A program made the translations under genes and the position numbers. Below, piece by piece: positions 19,486 through 27,694 of a DNA stretch of 64,000 bases. The stretch covers positions 1 through 64,000 of the forward strand of contig PGZE01000002.1 of the NCBI GenBank assembly GCA_002840015.1, given 5' to 3'. Below the pieces are notes generated by a model. The model did no database searches and was not told the origin of the DNA. It worked only from the letters and a program-made list of their open reading frames with translations. This DNA is from Gammaproteobacteria bacterium HGW-Gammaproteobacteria-2. GTDB taxonomy: Bacteria; Pseudomonadota; Gammaproteobacteria; Xanthomonadales; Xanthomonadaceae. Each line of letters starts with the position of its first letter. Within the stretch, counting starts at the first letter, position 1.

Positions 19486-21219
19486 ATGAGTCGCCCGTCC
19501 AGTAACGTCTCGCCGCGCATCAGCGGCATCCTCGTCGTCAGCGGCTTGTTTGTGCTGTTGGCGGTGTGGGCGTGGCGCCCGCAGGCCATTGCACCGACGG
19601 TGGACAGCCCCAGCAAGGACACGGCCAGTGCCACGCAACACGTTGAACCCATCATCGGCGCGCATTATTTTGGCCGACAGTGGCCAAAGAACTTCATTGC
19701 TGGATTTCGCCGCGAATACGTCGCCGAAGATTTTTCGCGCCTGCGTGCGGATGGCTTCAATACCGTGGTGCTGTTGGTGGCGTGGGGTGATTTCCAGCCG
19801 GTGTTTGAACCGTGTTGTGGCTACGATGAACGGGCCTGGCAACGCCTTGGCTACCTGCTGGACGCGGCTGATCGCGCCGGGCTGCGCGTGGTCTTGCGGG
19901 TCGGGTACGGTTGGTCGTTTCATCCCGATGCCGGGGTGATGGCGCAGCGCATTCATCGCCTGCTCAACGAGCGCAGCGTGCGCGATGCATTTTTCAGCTT
20001 TCTTGATCGCCTCAATATCATGGCGCACAACCGCGCAACGGTTCGCTTTTCGCTGCTGTCGTGGGAAGACCTGTGGCTGCATGTGATCGACCCGGTGGCA
20101 CGGCCCGATTTCGAACGCTATCTGCGCACCCTGCCCAGCGATGATGCGCATCGTTTGCGCTTTGAACAAGGCAACGCGCTGCCGAGTGCAACATCCACCG
20201 ACGCTGCGCTGTTCAACGGCTACTGGGACTGGCTGCTGATGAACGAGTTGTTCCGACCAGCGGCACAACGCCTGCAACCGCTGAGCTTCGAGGCGCGCAT
20301 CGACCGTGATCCGCTGCCAGTGATCGATCCCGACGGTACCCGGCGCACCCACTGGATCGGCCACGAATCGACCTTTGCCGCGCCCGGCGCCACGTTGAGC
20401 ACGTTGTACTGGGCACCATTCTGGGGCGCGCGCAACGAAGGCGAACAGCTCGACGCGGCACAAGCACTGCATCTGTTTGCCGCATTGCTGGCGCAGGTGC
20501 GCAGCAGCAACGGTGGTCTGCCGTTGTTCATCGATCAATTCAATGTGGTTGACAACACCCTGGGCTTCGAGCACAACGCCAGCTTGCGCCCCGATGCCCT
20601 GGAACCCTTCATCGCCGGCGCTTACTGCGTGATGCGCGCGCAGGCGGTACACGGCTACGCGTGGTGGACGAGCATCAACTACGCCGAGAGCCCGATCTAC
20701 AACCCCGCATTCGGTTACGGGCTGGATGGCTGGTCGCTGAACACGCACAACCATGTGCCGGCGCAGCAGCGCTTGCAGCAAACGGCAAGCGGTGATTTCG
20801 AGTTGCGGCTGGATGTGGGCGATGTGCTGCGCCAGGACATCCCGCTACAGCGTGGCCGCCTGCCACGGGCTGGCGATGCGCTCGCCGATCGGGTATGCGT
20901 CGATGTGCTTGGCAGTGCGCCGGGCCATCTCAACATCCGCGCCGGTGGCACAGCGTCGCTGCTGCCTTTCGGTGGCCATGCCGAGCAGCGTCTGTGCGCA
21001 CCCATCGCTGCACAGCCGCAAGACGACACGCTGACACTTGAACTGCGTGCGCTGGGCGCTGGTGCCACGCTACGCAACGTCATGCTTTTCGACCATGTCC
21101 AGGACGGCGGCCTGTACCATTTCGATGGCAGCGATGGCCCGTTGCTGGCGCCGCTGCGCGCACTCAATGCGCGTTACGCGCAAAATCCCGGCGAAAGCTG
21201 CGTTGCTGCTGAGGACTAG
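19486..21219 (+). CDS. membrane-anchored glycoside hydrolase-like protein (TIM-barrel type)
   Basis: Starting at ATG 19486 the 577-aa product has an N-terminal signal anchor (GILVVSGLFVLLAVWAW). It then shows a glycosidase-like barrel: IIGAHYFGRQWPKNF, FSRLRADGFNTVVLLVAWGDFQP (strand 2-type motif), and AGLRVVLRVGYGWSF. A late segment AYCVMRAQAVHGYAWWTSINYAESP follows, and the last ~130 residues are beta-rich like a carbohydrate-binding module. This resembles families such as GH5 or GH42, but I cannot place the catalytic acids with certainty. It would act in the periplasm or at the surface. The longer frame from 19273 overlaps the divergent gene and is not used. Confidence 0.65.
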   Translation: MSRPSSNVSPRISGILVVSGLFVLLAVWAWRPQAIAPTVDSPSKDTASATQHVEPIIGAHYFGRQWPKNFIAGFRREYVAEDFSRLRADGFNTVVLLVAWGDFQPVFEPCCGYDERAWQRLGYLLDAADRAGLRVVLRVGYGWSFHPDAGVMAQRIHRLLNERSVRDAFFSFLDRLNIMAHNRATVRFSLLSWEDLWLHVIDPVARPDFERYLRTLPSDDAHRLRFEQGNALPSATSTDAALFNGYWDWLLMNELFRPAAQRLQPLSFEARIDRDPLPVIDPDGTRRTHWIGHESTFAAPGATLSTLYWAPFWGARNEGEQLDAAQALHLFAALLAQVRSSNGGLPLFIDQFNVVDNTLGFEHNASLRPDALEPFIAGAYCVMRAQAVHGYAWWTSINYAESPIYNPAFGYGLDGWSLNTHNHVPAQQRLQQTASGDFELRLDVGDVLRQDIPLQRGRLPRAGDALADRVCVDVLGSAPGHLNIRAGGTASLLPFGGHAEQRLCAPIAAQPQDDTLTLELRALGAGATLRNVMLFDHVQDGGLYHFDGSDGPLLAPLRALNARYAQNPGESCVAAED

Positions 21220-22487
21220 TCCGCAGTGTCGTTTTTCCGCTGTGTACCCAGCTGGTGCAGCGCAGCGCTCACATCGGCACCACTCGGGCTCTGGAACACG
21301 CGCAGGCCAAAGCGCGGCAGGATCGCCAGCAGGTGATCGAAAATATCGGACTGGATCGATTCATACACCGCCCATTGCGTGCTGGTGGTGAAGCAGTAGA
21401 TTTGCAGTGGCAGGCCTTCGGCACCTGGTGCGAGCTGGCGCACCAGCAAGGTCATCTGCTGATGAATACGCGGATGCGCACGCAAATAGGCTTCGACATA
21501 GGCGCGGAAGGTGCCGATGTTGGTGACCCGGCGGCTGTTGACCGGGTCCTTGCCTTCGGCCAACAGCTTCTTGTTCCAGGCTTCGAGCTCGCCGCGCTTT
21601 TTTTCCAGGTAGCCGTCGATCAGGGCGATACGGCGCAGATCCTCGCGTTCCTCGTCACTGAGAAAACGCACCGAGCTCTGATCGAGCAGCAGTGCGCGCA
21701 TGATGCGCCGGCCACCGGCATCGCTCATGCCGCGCCAGTTGCGAAAGCTCTCGTTGATCAGGCGATAGGTCGGGATGGTGGTGATGGTTTTGTCCCAGTT
21801 CTGCACCTTCACCGTGTGCAGCGCGATGTCGATGACATCGCCATCGGCGCCCAATTGCGGCATTTCGATCCAGTCACCCACCCGCACCATGTCGTTGCTG
21901 CTGAGCTGCACACTGGCAACCAGCGACAGGATGGTGTCCTTGAACACCAGCATCAGCACCGCCGTCATCGCGCCGAGGCCGGAGAACAACAGCAACGGTG
22001 AGCGCTCGATCAGCGCCGCTACGATCAGGATCGCAGCGGCGATGAACAGCACGATCTTGACCACCTGCAGATAGCCCTTGATCGGCCGCGCCTGTGCGCG
22101 TACCGGGTCGCGCGCGATGTACAGATCGTTGAAGCCGTTGAGCAGCGCACTGATCGCGTGCGCTACGGTGAGCACGATATAGGCCGCGGCGACATTGCGC
22201 ACCACTGTTTCCAGACCGTCATCAATGCCCGGAATCAGTACGATACCGGCATAGATCACCAGCGCCGGCAGCACATGGGCGAGGCGATCGAGCACCCCGC
22301 GTGCCAGCAAGGCGTCATCCCATTGCGTGGCCGATGCCTGCACCAGACGGGTGGCTACCCGTAGCAGCACCCGGTGGGTGATCCAGTCGGCCAGCAGCGC
22401 CGCTGCCAGCAATGCGATCAACAACAAAGCCGTCACGGCCCAAGGATAATTGTGCAGCGGTTGCAGCCAACTCGTCAGCATTTCCAT
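21216..22487 (-). CDS. mechanosensitive channel, MscS superfamily, YbdG type
   Basis: The 423-aa product has several N-terminal transmembrane helices and the MscS core: a pore helix-like GLGAMTAVLMLVFKDTILSLVASVQLSSNDMVRVGDWIEMP and a VKVQNWDKTITTIPTYRLI beta domain. A C-terminal cytoplasmic extension (VTNIGTFRAYVEAYLRAHP) is characteristic of YbdG (415 aa in E. coli). Such channels open under membrane tension in osmotic downshock or stress. It converges on the glycosidase-like gene with a four-base overlap of the ends. No further genes lie in its operon direction. Confidence 0.9.
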   Translation of the reverse strand: MEMLTSWLQPLHNYPWAVTALLLIALLAAALLADWITHRVLLRVATRLVQASATQWDDALLARGVLDRLAHVLPALVIYAGIVLIPGIDDGLETVVRNVAAAYIVLTVAHAISALLNGFNDLYIARDPVRAQARPIKGYLQVVKIVLFIAAAILIVAALIERSPLLLFSGLGAMTAVLMLVFKDTILSLVASVQLSSNDMVRVGDWIEMPQLGADGDVIDIALHTVKVQNWDKTITTIPTYRLINESFRNWRGMSDAGGRRIMRALLLDQSSVRFLSDEEREDLRRIALIDGYLEKKRGELEAWNKKLLAEGKDPVNSRRVTNIGTFRAYVEAYLRAHPRIHQQMTLLVRQLAPGAEGLPLQIYCFTTSTQWAVYESIQSDIFDHLLAILPRFGLRVFQSPSGADVSAALHQLGTQRKNDTAD

Positions 22488-22610
22488 TGAACAAGGGTAA
22501 CCGCTGCGCGCGTCAGGTAAAACCCACTACCGGCTGTGCCGCATCGCGGCGTTGGCATTCCCTCGACAAGCAAGGCAGCATGATGGCCTGCCTCACCGCG
22601 AGCCTGCCCC

Positions 22611-23351
22611 ATGTCCGAACCGCATCCCGTCATCCTGATTACCGGCGCGGCCCGCCGCGTCGGCGCGGCGATTGCCCGCCATCTGCACGCGCAGGGCTGT
22701 CGCCTCGCCCTGCACTACCGGCATTCTGAAGCCGAGGCACGGTCACTGGCCACCGAATTGAATTCCGTGCGCACCGATAGTGCGCTGCTGGTGCAGACCG
22801 ATCTGGCTGAAATCGCGAAACTCGGTGCGTTGATCGAACGTGTCGTCGATCACTTTGGCCGCCTCGACGGCCTGGTCAACAACGCCTCCGCGTTTTATGC
22901 CACCCCGCTCGAAACTGCGACGGAGCAGCAATGGGACGAGTTGATGAACGCCAACGCCAAGGCGCCGTTTTTTCTGGCCAAGGCCGCCGCGCCGCATCTG
23001 CGCGCCAGTGGCGGTGCCATTGTCAATGTGATTGATATTTATGCACAACGTCCGCGGCCAGACTTGTTGCTGTATGCGGCCTCAAAAGCGACACTTCAGG
23101 CGCTGACCAAGGGCTTGGCTGTCAGTTTGGCGCCGGAAGTGCGGGTCAACGGCGTCGCTCCAGGTGCAATCCTCTGGCCTGCGCCCGAGATCGGGCATGG
23201 CGATCAGGAGCAAATGATCCAGCGCACACCACTGGGCCGCATTGGCCGGCCAGATGAAATTGCTTCCACCGTCGCGTGGCTGTTGACGCAGGCAAGTTAC
23301 ACCACCGGGCAGATCGTCGTCGTCGATGGTGGCCGAACGATCTCAAGCTGA
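22611..23351 (+). CDS. pteridine reductase, SDR family
   Basis: The 246-aa SDR has the cofactor loop TGAARRVGAAIARHL; the Arg-containing TGxxxR variant marks pteridine reductases. It also has LVNNASAFY, and a catalytic region VIDIYAQRPRPDLLLYAASKAT with YxxxK and the preceding Asp typical of PTR1/FolM-like enzymes. These reduce dihydro- or tetrahydropterin precursors with NADPH. Its place near folK and folB supports a role in folate or biopterin metabolism. Confidence 0.87.
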   Translation: MSEPHPVILITGAARRVGAAIARHLHAQGCRLALHYRHSEAEARSLATELNSVRTDSALLVQTDLAEIAKLGALIERVVDHFGRLDGLVNNASAFYATPLETATEQQWDELMNANAKAPFFLAKAAAPHLRASGGAIVNVIDIYAQRPRPDLLLYAASKATLQALTKGLAVSLAPEVRVNGVAPGAILWPAPEIGHGDQEQMIQRTPLGRIGRPDEIASTVAWLLTQASYTTGQIVVVDGGRTISS

Positions 23352-23371
23352 AGAATGAGGAATGCGAAATC

Positions 23372-23596
23372 ATGGATTTACGGCAACTGCGACTAACCCA
23401 GGCACCCCGCACGACCAAAGGCATCATATTTTTTCTGGTTGGCTTCCAGGTCGCGATCGGTGTTTTCTGCAGCTACTTGTTTTTGCAGTCCGATACAACG
23501 CGACTTGACCTCATTCAGGCAGCGGCTTACGCCCTCGGCGCGGGTGTTCCGCTGTTCGCGCTGGCGCTCATTCTGGCCACCGTTCGTTCTGGATAA
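23372..23596 (+). CDS. small hypothetical membrane protein (two helices)
   Basis: ATG at 23372, 20 bases after the pteridine reductase stop with an upstream GAGGAATG stretch as a ribosome site, gives 74 aa. Two hydrophobic helices are visible (GIIFFLVGFQVAIGVFCSYLF and AAAYALGAGVPLFALALILA). I recognise no family. It is probably the second gene of the operon. The next frame opens immediately after its stop codon. Confidence 0.55.
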   Translation: MDLRQLRLTQAPRTTKGIIFFLVGFQVAIGVFCSYLFLQSDTTRLDLIQAAAYALGAGVPLFALALILATVRSG

Positions 23597-23639
23597 ATTG
23601 AGCCAACTCGATCTTTGTCACCATGACTTTGCACAAAGA

Positions 23640-24167
23640 ATGGTTGAATATCGAGGCCGTCGCCTCCGCGCCTCGCGGCTGAAACCTAAGCATGTTCCCG
23701 CCAAAATTGCAGTCAGCCTTACCGGCAACGCATCAAATGCTTACTATTCAGTGGAAGCAGCGCACCTTGGTAAAAATCTGAAACTCTGGCTGACAGTGGA
23801 CTTGAAGCTCAGTCAAGCAACGATATGCTTGCTCGTTCCCTCGGCAAGCCTCGCCGCAGGTCAAAGCATCTCCGAAAAATGTCCTTCCACGCTGCACGGT
23901 GCCAGGACCAGCGGAGGCTACTCAGTCGATCCGGTCGAGTTTTCCGAGAGCATTGGTGGAGCATCCATGCGCAAGCTGATACTCAGACGGGAGTTCGATT
24001 CCGACGAGTTCCTCTGGAGTTCATCCGCCACATATGCATTCATTTCCGACCTCGTGCTGATGGTCGCCTCGTTCATGAAAGAGTGTGCGCCATTGCTCAT
24101 GACAGATTCCGATGCATCATCGGACACCACCGTATCGCCAGGGCTCGAACCTCCAGCGCAGGCGTGA
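23640..24167 (+). CDS. hypothetical protein
   Basis: The frame can begin at ATG 23640 (175 aa) or TTG 23598, which directly follows the previous stop. The sequence (KIAVSLTGNASNAYYSVEA, KLWLTVDLKLSQATICLLVPS) shows beta-strand patterns and no transmembrane helix after the start. Base composition is more AT-rich than in the neighbouring fol genes, which may point to transfer. The possibility that this and the preceding 74-aa frame are two halves of one broken gene was considered, but each looks complete. No function can be assigned. Confidence 0.5.
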   Translation: MVEYRGRRLRASRLKPKHVPAKIAVSLTGNASNAYYSVEAAHLGKNLKLWLTVDLKLSQATICLLVPSASLAAGQSISEKCPSTLHGARTSGGYSVDPVEFSESIGGASMRKLILRREFDSDEFLWSSSATYAFISDLVLMVASFMKECAPLLMTDSDASSDTTVSPGLEPPAQA

Positions 24168-24176
24168 CACGCCGGG

Positions 24177-24701
24177 TCACTGTCCCTTCAATTTCTGGTC
24201 AGCATCGGACAAGTTCAGAACCTGATGAACAGGGGTGACGCGACTCATCTGGACTGACTGGTGATCGTCGGCAGACATCGCTTCCCAGATTTCCCGGAGT
24301 GAGCGACCGATGATCGGGTGAACGCATTGCGGCGCGATATCGACCATCGGTCGCAACACGAATGCCTGCTCCGCAAGCTCGGGGCGCGGAAGTTCGAGAT
24401 TTCCGGGGCCTTTCAACACATCGATGTCGAGCGGCCGACTGGAAAACCGCGGGACATCCCGCCGACGTCCGTGCCGGTCTTCCAGATCATGCAGCCACGC
24501 GTCGAGCGCGATGGGGTCCAGGCTGGTTTCCAGTCGCGCGGCCGCGTTCAGGAAATCATCACCCTCGAACCCCACTGCTGCGCTCTGGTAAATCGGCGAA
24601 ACAAGGACGTTGCCGAATTGCGATTGCAGCGCCTTGATGCAGCTGCGCAAATTGCGTTCAGCGTCAATGTTGCTGCCAAGACTGAGATAGGCGATGGCCA
24701 T
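24177..24701 (-). CDS. folK: HPPK, 6-hydroxymethyl-7,8-dihydropterin pyrophosphokinase
   Basis: The 174-aa product begins MAIAYLSLGSNI and contains VGFEGDDFLNAAARLET, the catalytic RHGRRRDVPRFSSRPLDIDVL (with the RPLDID signature) and LPRPELAEQAFVLRPMVDI, all canonical for FolK. It transfers pyrophosphate from ATP to 6-hydroxymethyl-dihydropterin in folate synthesis. It lies three bases after folB on the same strand, forming a folB-folK operon. Confidence 0.95.
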   Translation of the reverse strand: MAIAYLSLGSNIDAERNLRSCIKALQSQFGNVLVSPIYQSAAVGFEGDDFLNAAARLETSLDPIALDAWLHDLEDRHGRRRDVPRFSSRPLDIDVLKGPGNLELPRPELAEQAFVLRPMVDIAPQCVHPIIGRSLREIWEAMSADDHQSVQMSRVTPVHQVLNLSDADQKLKGQ

Positions 24702-24704
24702 TGC

Positions 24705-25067
24705 CTAGCCCGAAGACTTTTGACCGCGCTCGATGATCACACCAACCGCACGAGACCCCGTCACCGCACCCGGTTTGCTGAGTTTGAGTCGTAACCAGCT
24801 CACGCCGAACTCCAAGCGGACAATCTCGGCACAGCGTTCAGCCAGTGACTCAACCAGCCCGAAGTTGGACGCGCCAACGAACGCAATCAACCGCTTGCTC
24901 ACCGCCTTGTAGTCCAGCGTGTCGGCGATATTGTCGCTGGCTGCCGGCTTTCGGTTGTCGAATGCCATCTCGATGTCCAAAACCACTTTCTGTGTGATCT
25001 TGCGTTCCCAATCGTAGATGCCGATGACGCAATCGATTTCCAGCGCTTCAATGAATACTTTGTCCAT
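24705..25067 (-). CDS. folB: dihydroneopterin aldolase
   Basis: From MDKVFIEALEIDCVIGIYDWE the product is 120 aa, the standard FolB length. The active-site Glu of GIYDWER, the KAVSKRL region, LVESLAERCAEIV and the C-terminal LKLSKPGAV match the family. It cleaves dihydroneopterin to 6-hydroxymethyl-dihydropterin, the substrate of the adjacent FolK. An upstream in-frame start (25091) adds eight non-conserved residues and is not used. Confidence 0.94.
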   Translation of the reverse strand: MDKVFIEALEIDCVIGIYDWERKITQKVVLDIEMAFDNRKPAASDNIADTLDYKAVSKRLIAFVGASNFGLVESLAERCAEIVRLEFGVSWLRLKLSKPGAVTGSRAVGVIIERGQKSSG

Positions 25068-25118
25068 CTGCTTGAACCTGTTGGCGAGCAAACACGGGGT
25101 CTATTTTGCCGGAAACAG

Positions 25119-26177
25119 CTACGGCACCGCTGCCAACCCTGCCATATCCCAACGTGGTCGCACCGTGATGGTGAGCGGTTCGCTGGCACCGGCGGCAAGG
25201 CGCAAGGCGCCGGCAAACGCAATCATGGCGCCATTGTCGGTACACAGTTCCGGCGGTGGGAAACACACGCGCACGCGCAGGCGCTCGCCCAGCGCCAGCA
25301 GCCGCGCGCGCAGGCGGCGATTGGCACCGACGCCGCCGGCCACCACCAGAGTTCGAGCATTACCCTGTTTGAGCGCGCGCTCGCACTTGATCGCCAGCGT
25401 ATCGGCCACCGCTTCCTGAAAGGCATGGGCGATGTCGGCGCAGGTCTGCTCGCTGCGATCGCTGCGCTCAAAGGCCAGCATCACCTGTGTCTTTAGCCCG
25501 GAAAAGCTGAAATCCAGGCCGGGACGATCGGTCATCGGACGCGAAAAGGTGAATACACCGGCACGCCCACGCTCGGCCAGCGCTGCCAATTGCGGGCCAC
25601 CCGGATAGGGCAGGCCCATCAGCTTGGCGGTCTTGTCGAACGCCTCGCCGGCGGCATCGTCCAGGGTTTCGCCGAGAAGGCGGTAATCGCCGATGCCCTG
25701 CACGTCCACCAACTGGGTATGTCCGCCGGAAACCAGCAACGCCACGAATGGAGGCGCGGGCGGGTCGGGATCGAGCAACGGCGCCAGCAGATGGCCTTCC
25801 ATGTGGTGTACGCCGATCGCCGGTACATCCAGTGCCCAAGCCAGCGCGCGGCCAGTGGCGGCGCCGACCAGTAGCGCGCCGACCAGGCCCGGCCCGGCGG
25901 TATAGGCCACGCCACCGAGATCGCCCAGCGACAACCCGGCCTCGGCCAGCGTCTGCCGTATCAGCGGCAGCAGCTTGCGCACATGGTCGCGGCTGGCCAG
26001 CTCCGGCACCACACCGCCATATTGCGCGTGCAGCTCGATCTGGCTGTACAGCGCCTGTGCCAGCAGCCCGCGCTGACTGTCATGGATCGCCACCCCGGTT
26101 TCATCACAAGAGGTTTCGATGCCGAGCACCCTTACAGCAGGCTTGGTTTCGTTTGGTGTTGCCAGTTCATGGGCCAT
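25119..26177 (-). CDS. tsaD: tRNA threonylcarbamoyladenosine synthase subunit TsaD
   Basis: The ATG at 26177 gives 352 aa with [14 protein letters not shown], the metal-binding [44 protein letters not shown], and [13 protein letters not shown], all diagnostic. With TsaB, TsaC and TsaE it makes t6A37 on tRNAs that read ANN codons. It is divergent from rpsU with 61 bases between starts, the usual arrangement in gammaproteobacteria. The frame extends upstream as far as 26657 through rpsU; that extension is spurious. Confidence 0.96.
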   Translation of the reverse strand: MAHELATPNETKPAVRVLGIETSCDETGVAIHDSQRGLLAQALYSQIELHAQYGGVVPELASRDHVRKLLPLIRQTLAEAGLSLGDLGGVAYTAGPGLVGALLVGAATGRALAWALDVPAIGVHHMEGHLLAPLLDPDPPAPPFVALLVSGGHTQLVDVQGIGDYRLLGETLDDAAGEAFDKTAKLMGLPYPGGPQLAALAERGRAGVFTFSRPMTDRPGLDFSFSGLKTQVMLAFERSDRSEQTCADIAHAFQEAVADTLAIKCERALKQGNARTLVVAGGVGANRRLRARLLALGERLRVRVCFPPPELCTDNGAMIAFAGALRLAAGASEPLTITVRPRWDMAGLAAVP

Positions 26178-26238
26178 CGGCGTATCATACCCGGCTCGCC
26201 CGCAGCTTCGGGCGGTAACCGTATCAACGAGAACCTTT

Positions 26239-26384
26239 ATGCCGAACGTCAAAGTACGCGAGAACGAGCCTTTCGAGTTTGCCCTGCGCCGCTTCAAGCG
26301 CACCTGCGAAAAAGCCGGTGTGCTGGCCGAAACCCCCTGCGTCGTGTTGGCCGCGACGTGACCAAGCGCCAGCGCCTGTATTAA
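26239..26384 (+). pseudogene. rpsU: 30S ribosomal protein S21 gene with a 70-bp out-of-frame internal deletion
   Basis: The frame starts perfectly ([14 protein letters not shown] ... EKAGVLAET, 32 residues) and then runs out of phase into a TGA at 26359-26361. In the next frame the true C-terminus [15 protein letters not shown] and TAA (26382-26384) follow. Ordinary proteobacterial S21 is 71 aa, 216 bp with the stop; here start to final stop is 146 bp. About 24 codons (the REFYEKPTQERKRKAAA region) are therefore missing and the phase is broken. S21 is essential in E. coli, so an assembly or sequencing error must be considered before a real pseudogene. A terminator follows normally. Confidence 0.85.
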
Positions 26385-26408
26385 GTAACGGCGCAGCGCC
26401 CTTGCAAG

Positions 26409-26442
26409 AAGCCGGCCGTGCTTTGGCGCTGCCGGCTTTTTT
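26409..26442 (+). terminator. Rho-independent terminator after rpsU
   Basis: AAGCCGGC (26409-26416) pairs with GCCGGCTT (26431-26438) across a 14-base loop, followed by a run of T (to 26442). It separates rpsU from the yqeY-like gene; the remaining operon may be read by read-through or its own promoter. Confidence 0.8.
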
Positions 26443-26484
26443 GCGTTTTGAAAATCCGCAGTCACAGCCGCAGGAGTCCCAGCG

Positions 26485-26931
26485 ATGTCACTCAAACAAC
26501 AACTCAGCGACGACATGAAAGCCGCCATGAAAAGCGGCGACAAAACCCGTCTTGGCGTGATCCGCCTGATCAATGCCGCGATCAAGCAGCGCGAAGTCGA
26601 TGAGCGCATTACCCTGGACGACGCGCAGGTGCTCGCCGCACTCGAGAAGATGCTCAAGCAGCGCCGCGATTCGATCAGCCAGTATGAGAATGCCGGCCGC
26701 GACGACCTCGCCAGCGTCGAGCGCTTCGAGGTTGAGGTGATCCAGGGCTATCTGCCGGCGCAGTTGAGCGCCGAAGAAGTGGACGTCGCGATCAGCGAAG
26801 CCATCACCCAGACCGGGGCCAGCGGCCCGCAGGACATGGGCAAGGTGATTGGCGCGCTCAAGCCCAAGCTGGCCGGCCGCGCCGACATGGGCCAGGTGTC
26901 AGCGCAGGTGAAGGCGCGGCTCAGCGCGTAA
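26485..26931 (+). CDS. yqeY: GatB/YqeY domain protein
   Basis: The 148-aa product is all-helical with the YqeY signature: [42 protein letters not shown], and a C-terminal tail of the GatB type ([29 protein letters not shown]). It is related to the tRNA-binding tail of the GatB amidotransferase, but the role of stand-alone YqeY is not firmly known. It sits between rpsU and dnaG, its usual place in Xanthomonadales. Confidence 0.93.
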   Translation: MSLKQQLSDDMKAAMKSGDKTRLGVIRLINAAIKQREVDERITLDDAQVLAALEKMLKQRRDSISQYENAGRDDLASVERFEVEVIQGYLPAQLSAEEVDVAISEAITQTGASGPQDMGKVIGALKPKLAGRADMGQVSAQVKARLSA

Positions 26932-26948
26932 TACGCTGGCCGCGTCGG

Positions 26949-27374
26949 TCAGCGCCGCGAACCGGGCGAGAACAGCGTGTCGTGATCGCGCAGCAGGAAT
27001 AGCGCAATACACGCCGCCAGCATCGGCCAGGCGGCGAAGAACAGCAGATTCGGACCGGGGGCAAACGGCGCGAGATACATCTTCCATGACGCCAGCGTGG
27101 ATACCGTATGCATGGCCAGTACCGCGCCGTAGGTCCAGACCTTTAAATAGCCCAGCGCGAAGCCGAGCAGTATCAGCAATTGCAGCGTGCCGACGACCAG
27201 AAACACGGTCGATGCCATCCCGCTCATGCCGTAAAAATTACCGAATACGCCTGCTGCGTGCTCTGGCCGCACGAACTTGTCCAGCGTCCACGGCAACATC
27301 ACCGCCAGTACGCCCAGACGCATCAGCAGTAGTGATAGCGGCAAGTGACGAAGTGAAGCATGGTTGCTGCTCAT
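26949..27374 (-). CDS. DoxX-like four-helix membrane protein
   Basis: The 141-aa product has four predicted transmembrane helices, with conserved-looking LRLGVLAVMLPWTLDKFVRPEHAAGVF and a C-terminal WPMLAACIALFLLRDHD. This resembles the DoxX/MauE-like family. Function is unknown; homologues are linked to quinone or redox processes. It is inserted on the opposite strand between yqeY and dnaG. Confidence 0.7.
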   Translation of the reverse strand: MSSNHASLRHLPLSLLLMRLGVLAVMLPWTLDKFVRPEHAAGVFGNFYGMSGMASTVFLVVGTLQLLILLGFALGYLKVWTYGAVLAMHTVSTLASWKMYLAPFAPGPNLLFFAAWPMLAACIALFLLRDHDTLFSPGSRR

Positions 27375-27694
27375 GGCTGGACTCCTGTCATGCGTGTACG
27401 AGTGTTCACCTTAACCCCCGGCTCACGTCGCCGCCAGTACCCACGCAGCGCCATGCGCTACCCATCGTCCGCGCCGACGCAACGGCTGGTTCGGCACTTC
27501 GCGCTTTCGCTTGCGCGCGTTACGGTGATGAATTCGGCTTGCGGTTGATGCAAGTACCCGCATCAACGATCAGTCTGGCAGGTCGCCCACAGGGTGGGCT
27601 CCAGAAATGCGGTTGCGCTCACCTTTAGGAGCCCACCCTGTGGGCGACCGAGCCACGCTCGGTCAAGTGCATCGGACTGCTAAACTGGTGCGTC
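27375..27694. repeat. 320-base spacer with a perfect 22-bp inverted repeat (27581-27602 / 27628-27649)
   Basis: Upstream of dnaG, the 22-base sequence at 27581-27602 is repeated exactly in inverse orientation at 27628-27649, with 25 bases between. The core is AGCCCACCCTGTGGGCGAC. Degenerate relatives occur at 32717-32785 (again as an inverted pair), 41281-41305 and 50488-50504, so this is a dispersed family. The rest of the spacer (27375-27580) shows no gene. Confidence 0.7.

Noticed and set aside
23372-24167. One frameshifted gene instead of two hypothetical genes
   Set aside because: The first frame is a complete two-helix protein with its own ribosome site, and the second lacks a hydrophobic start; no homology evidence for a fusion.
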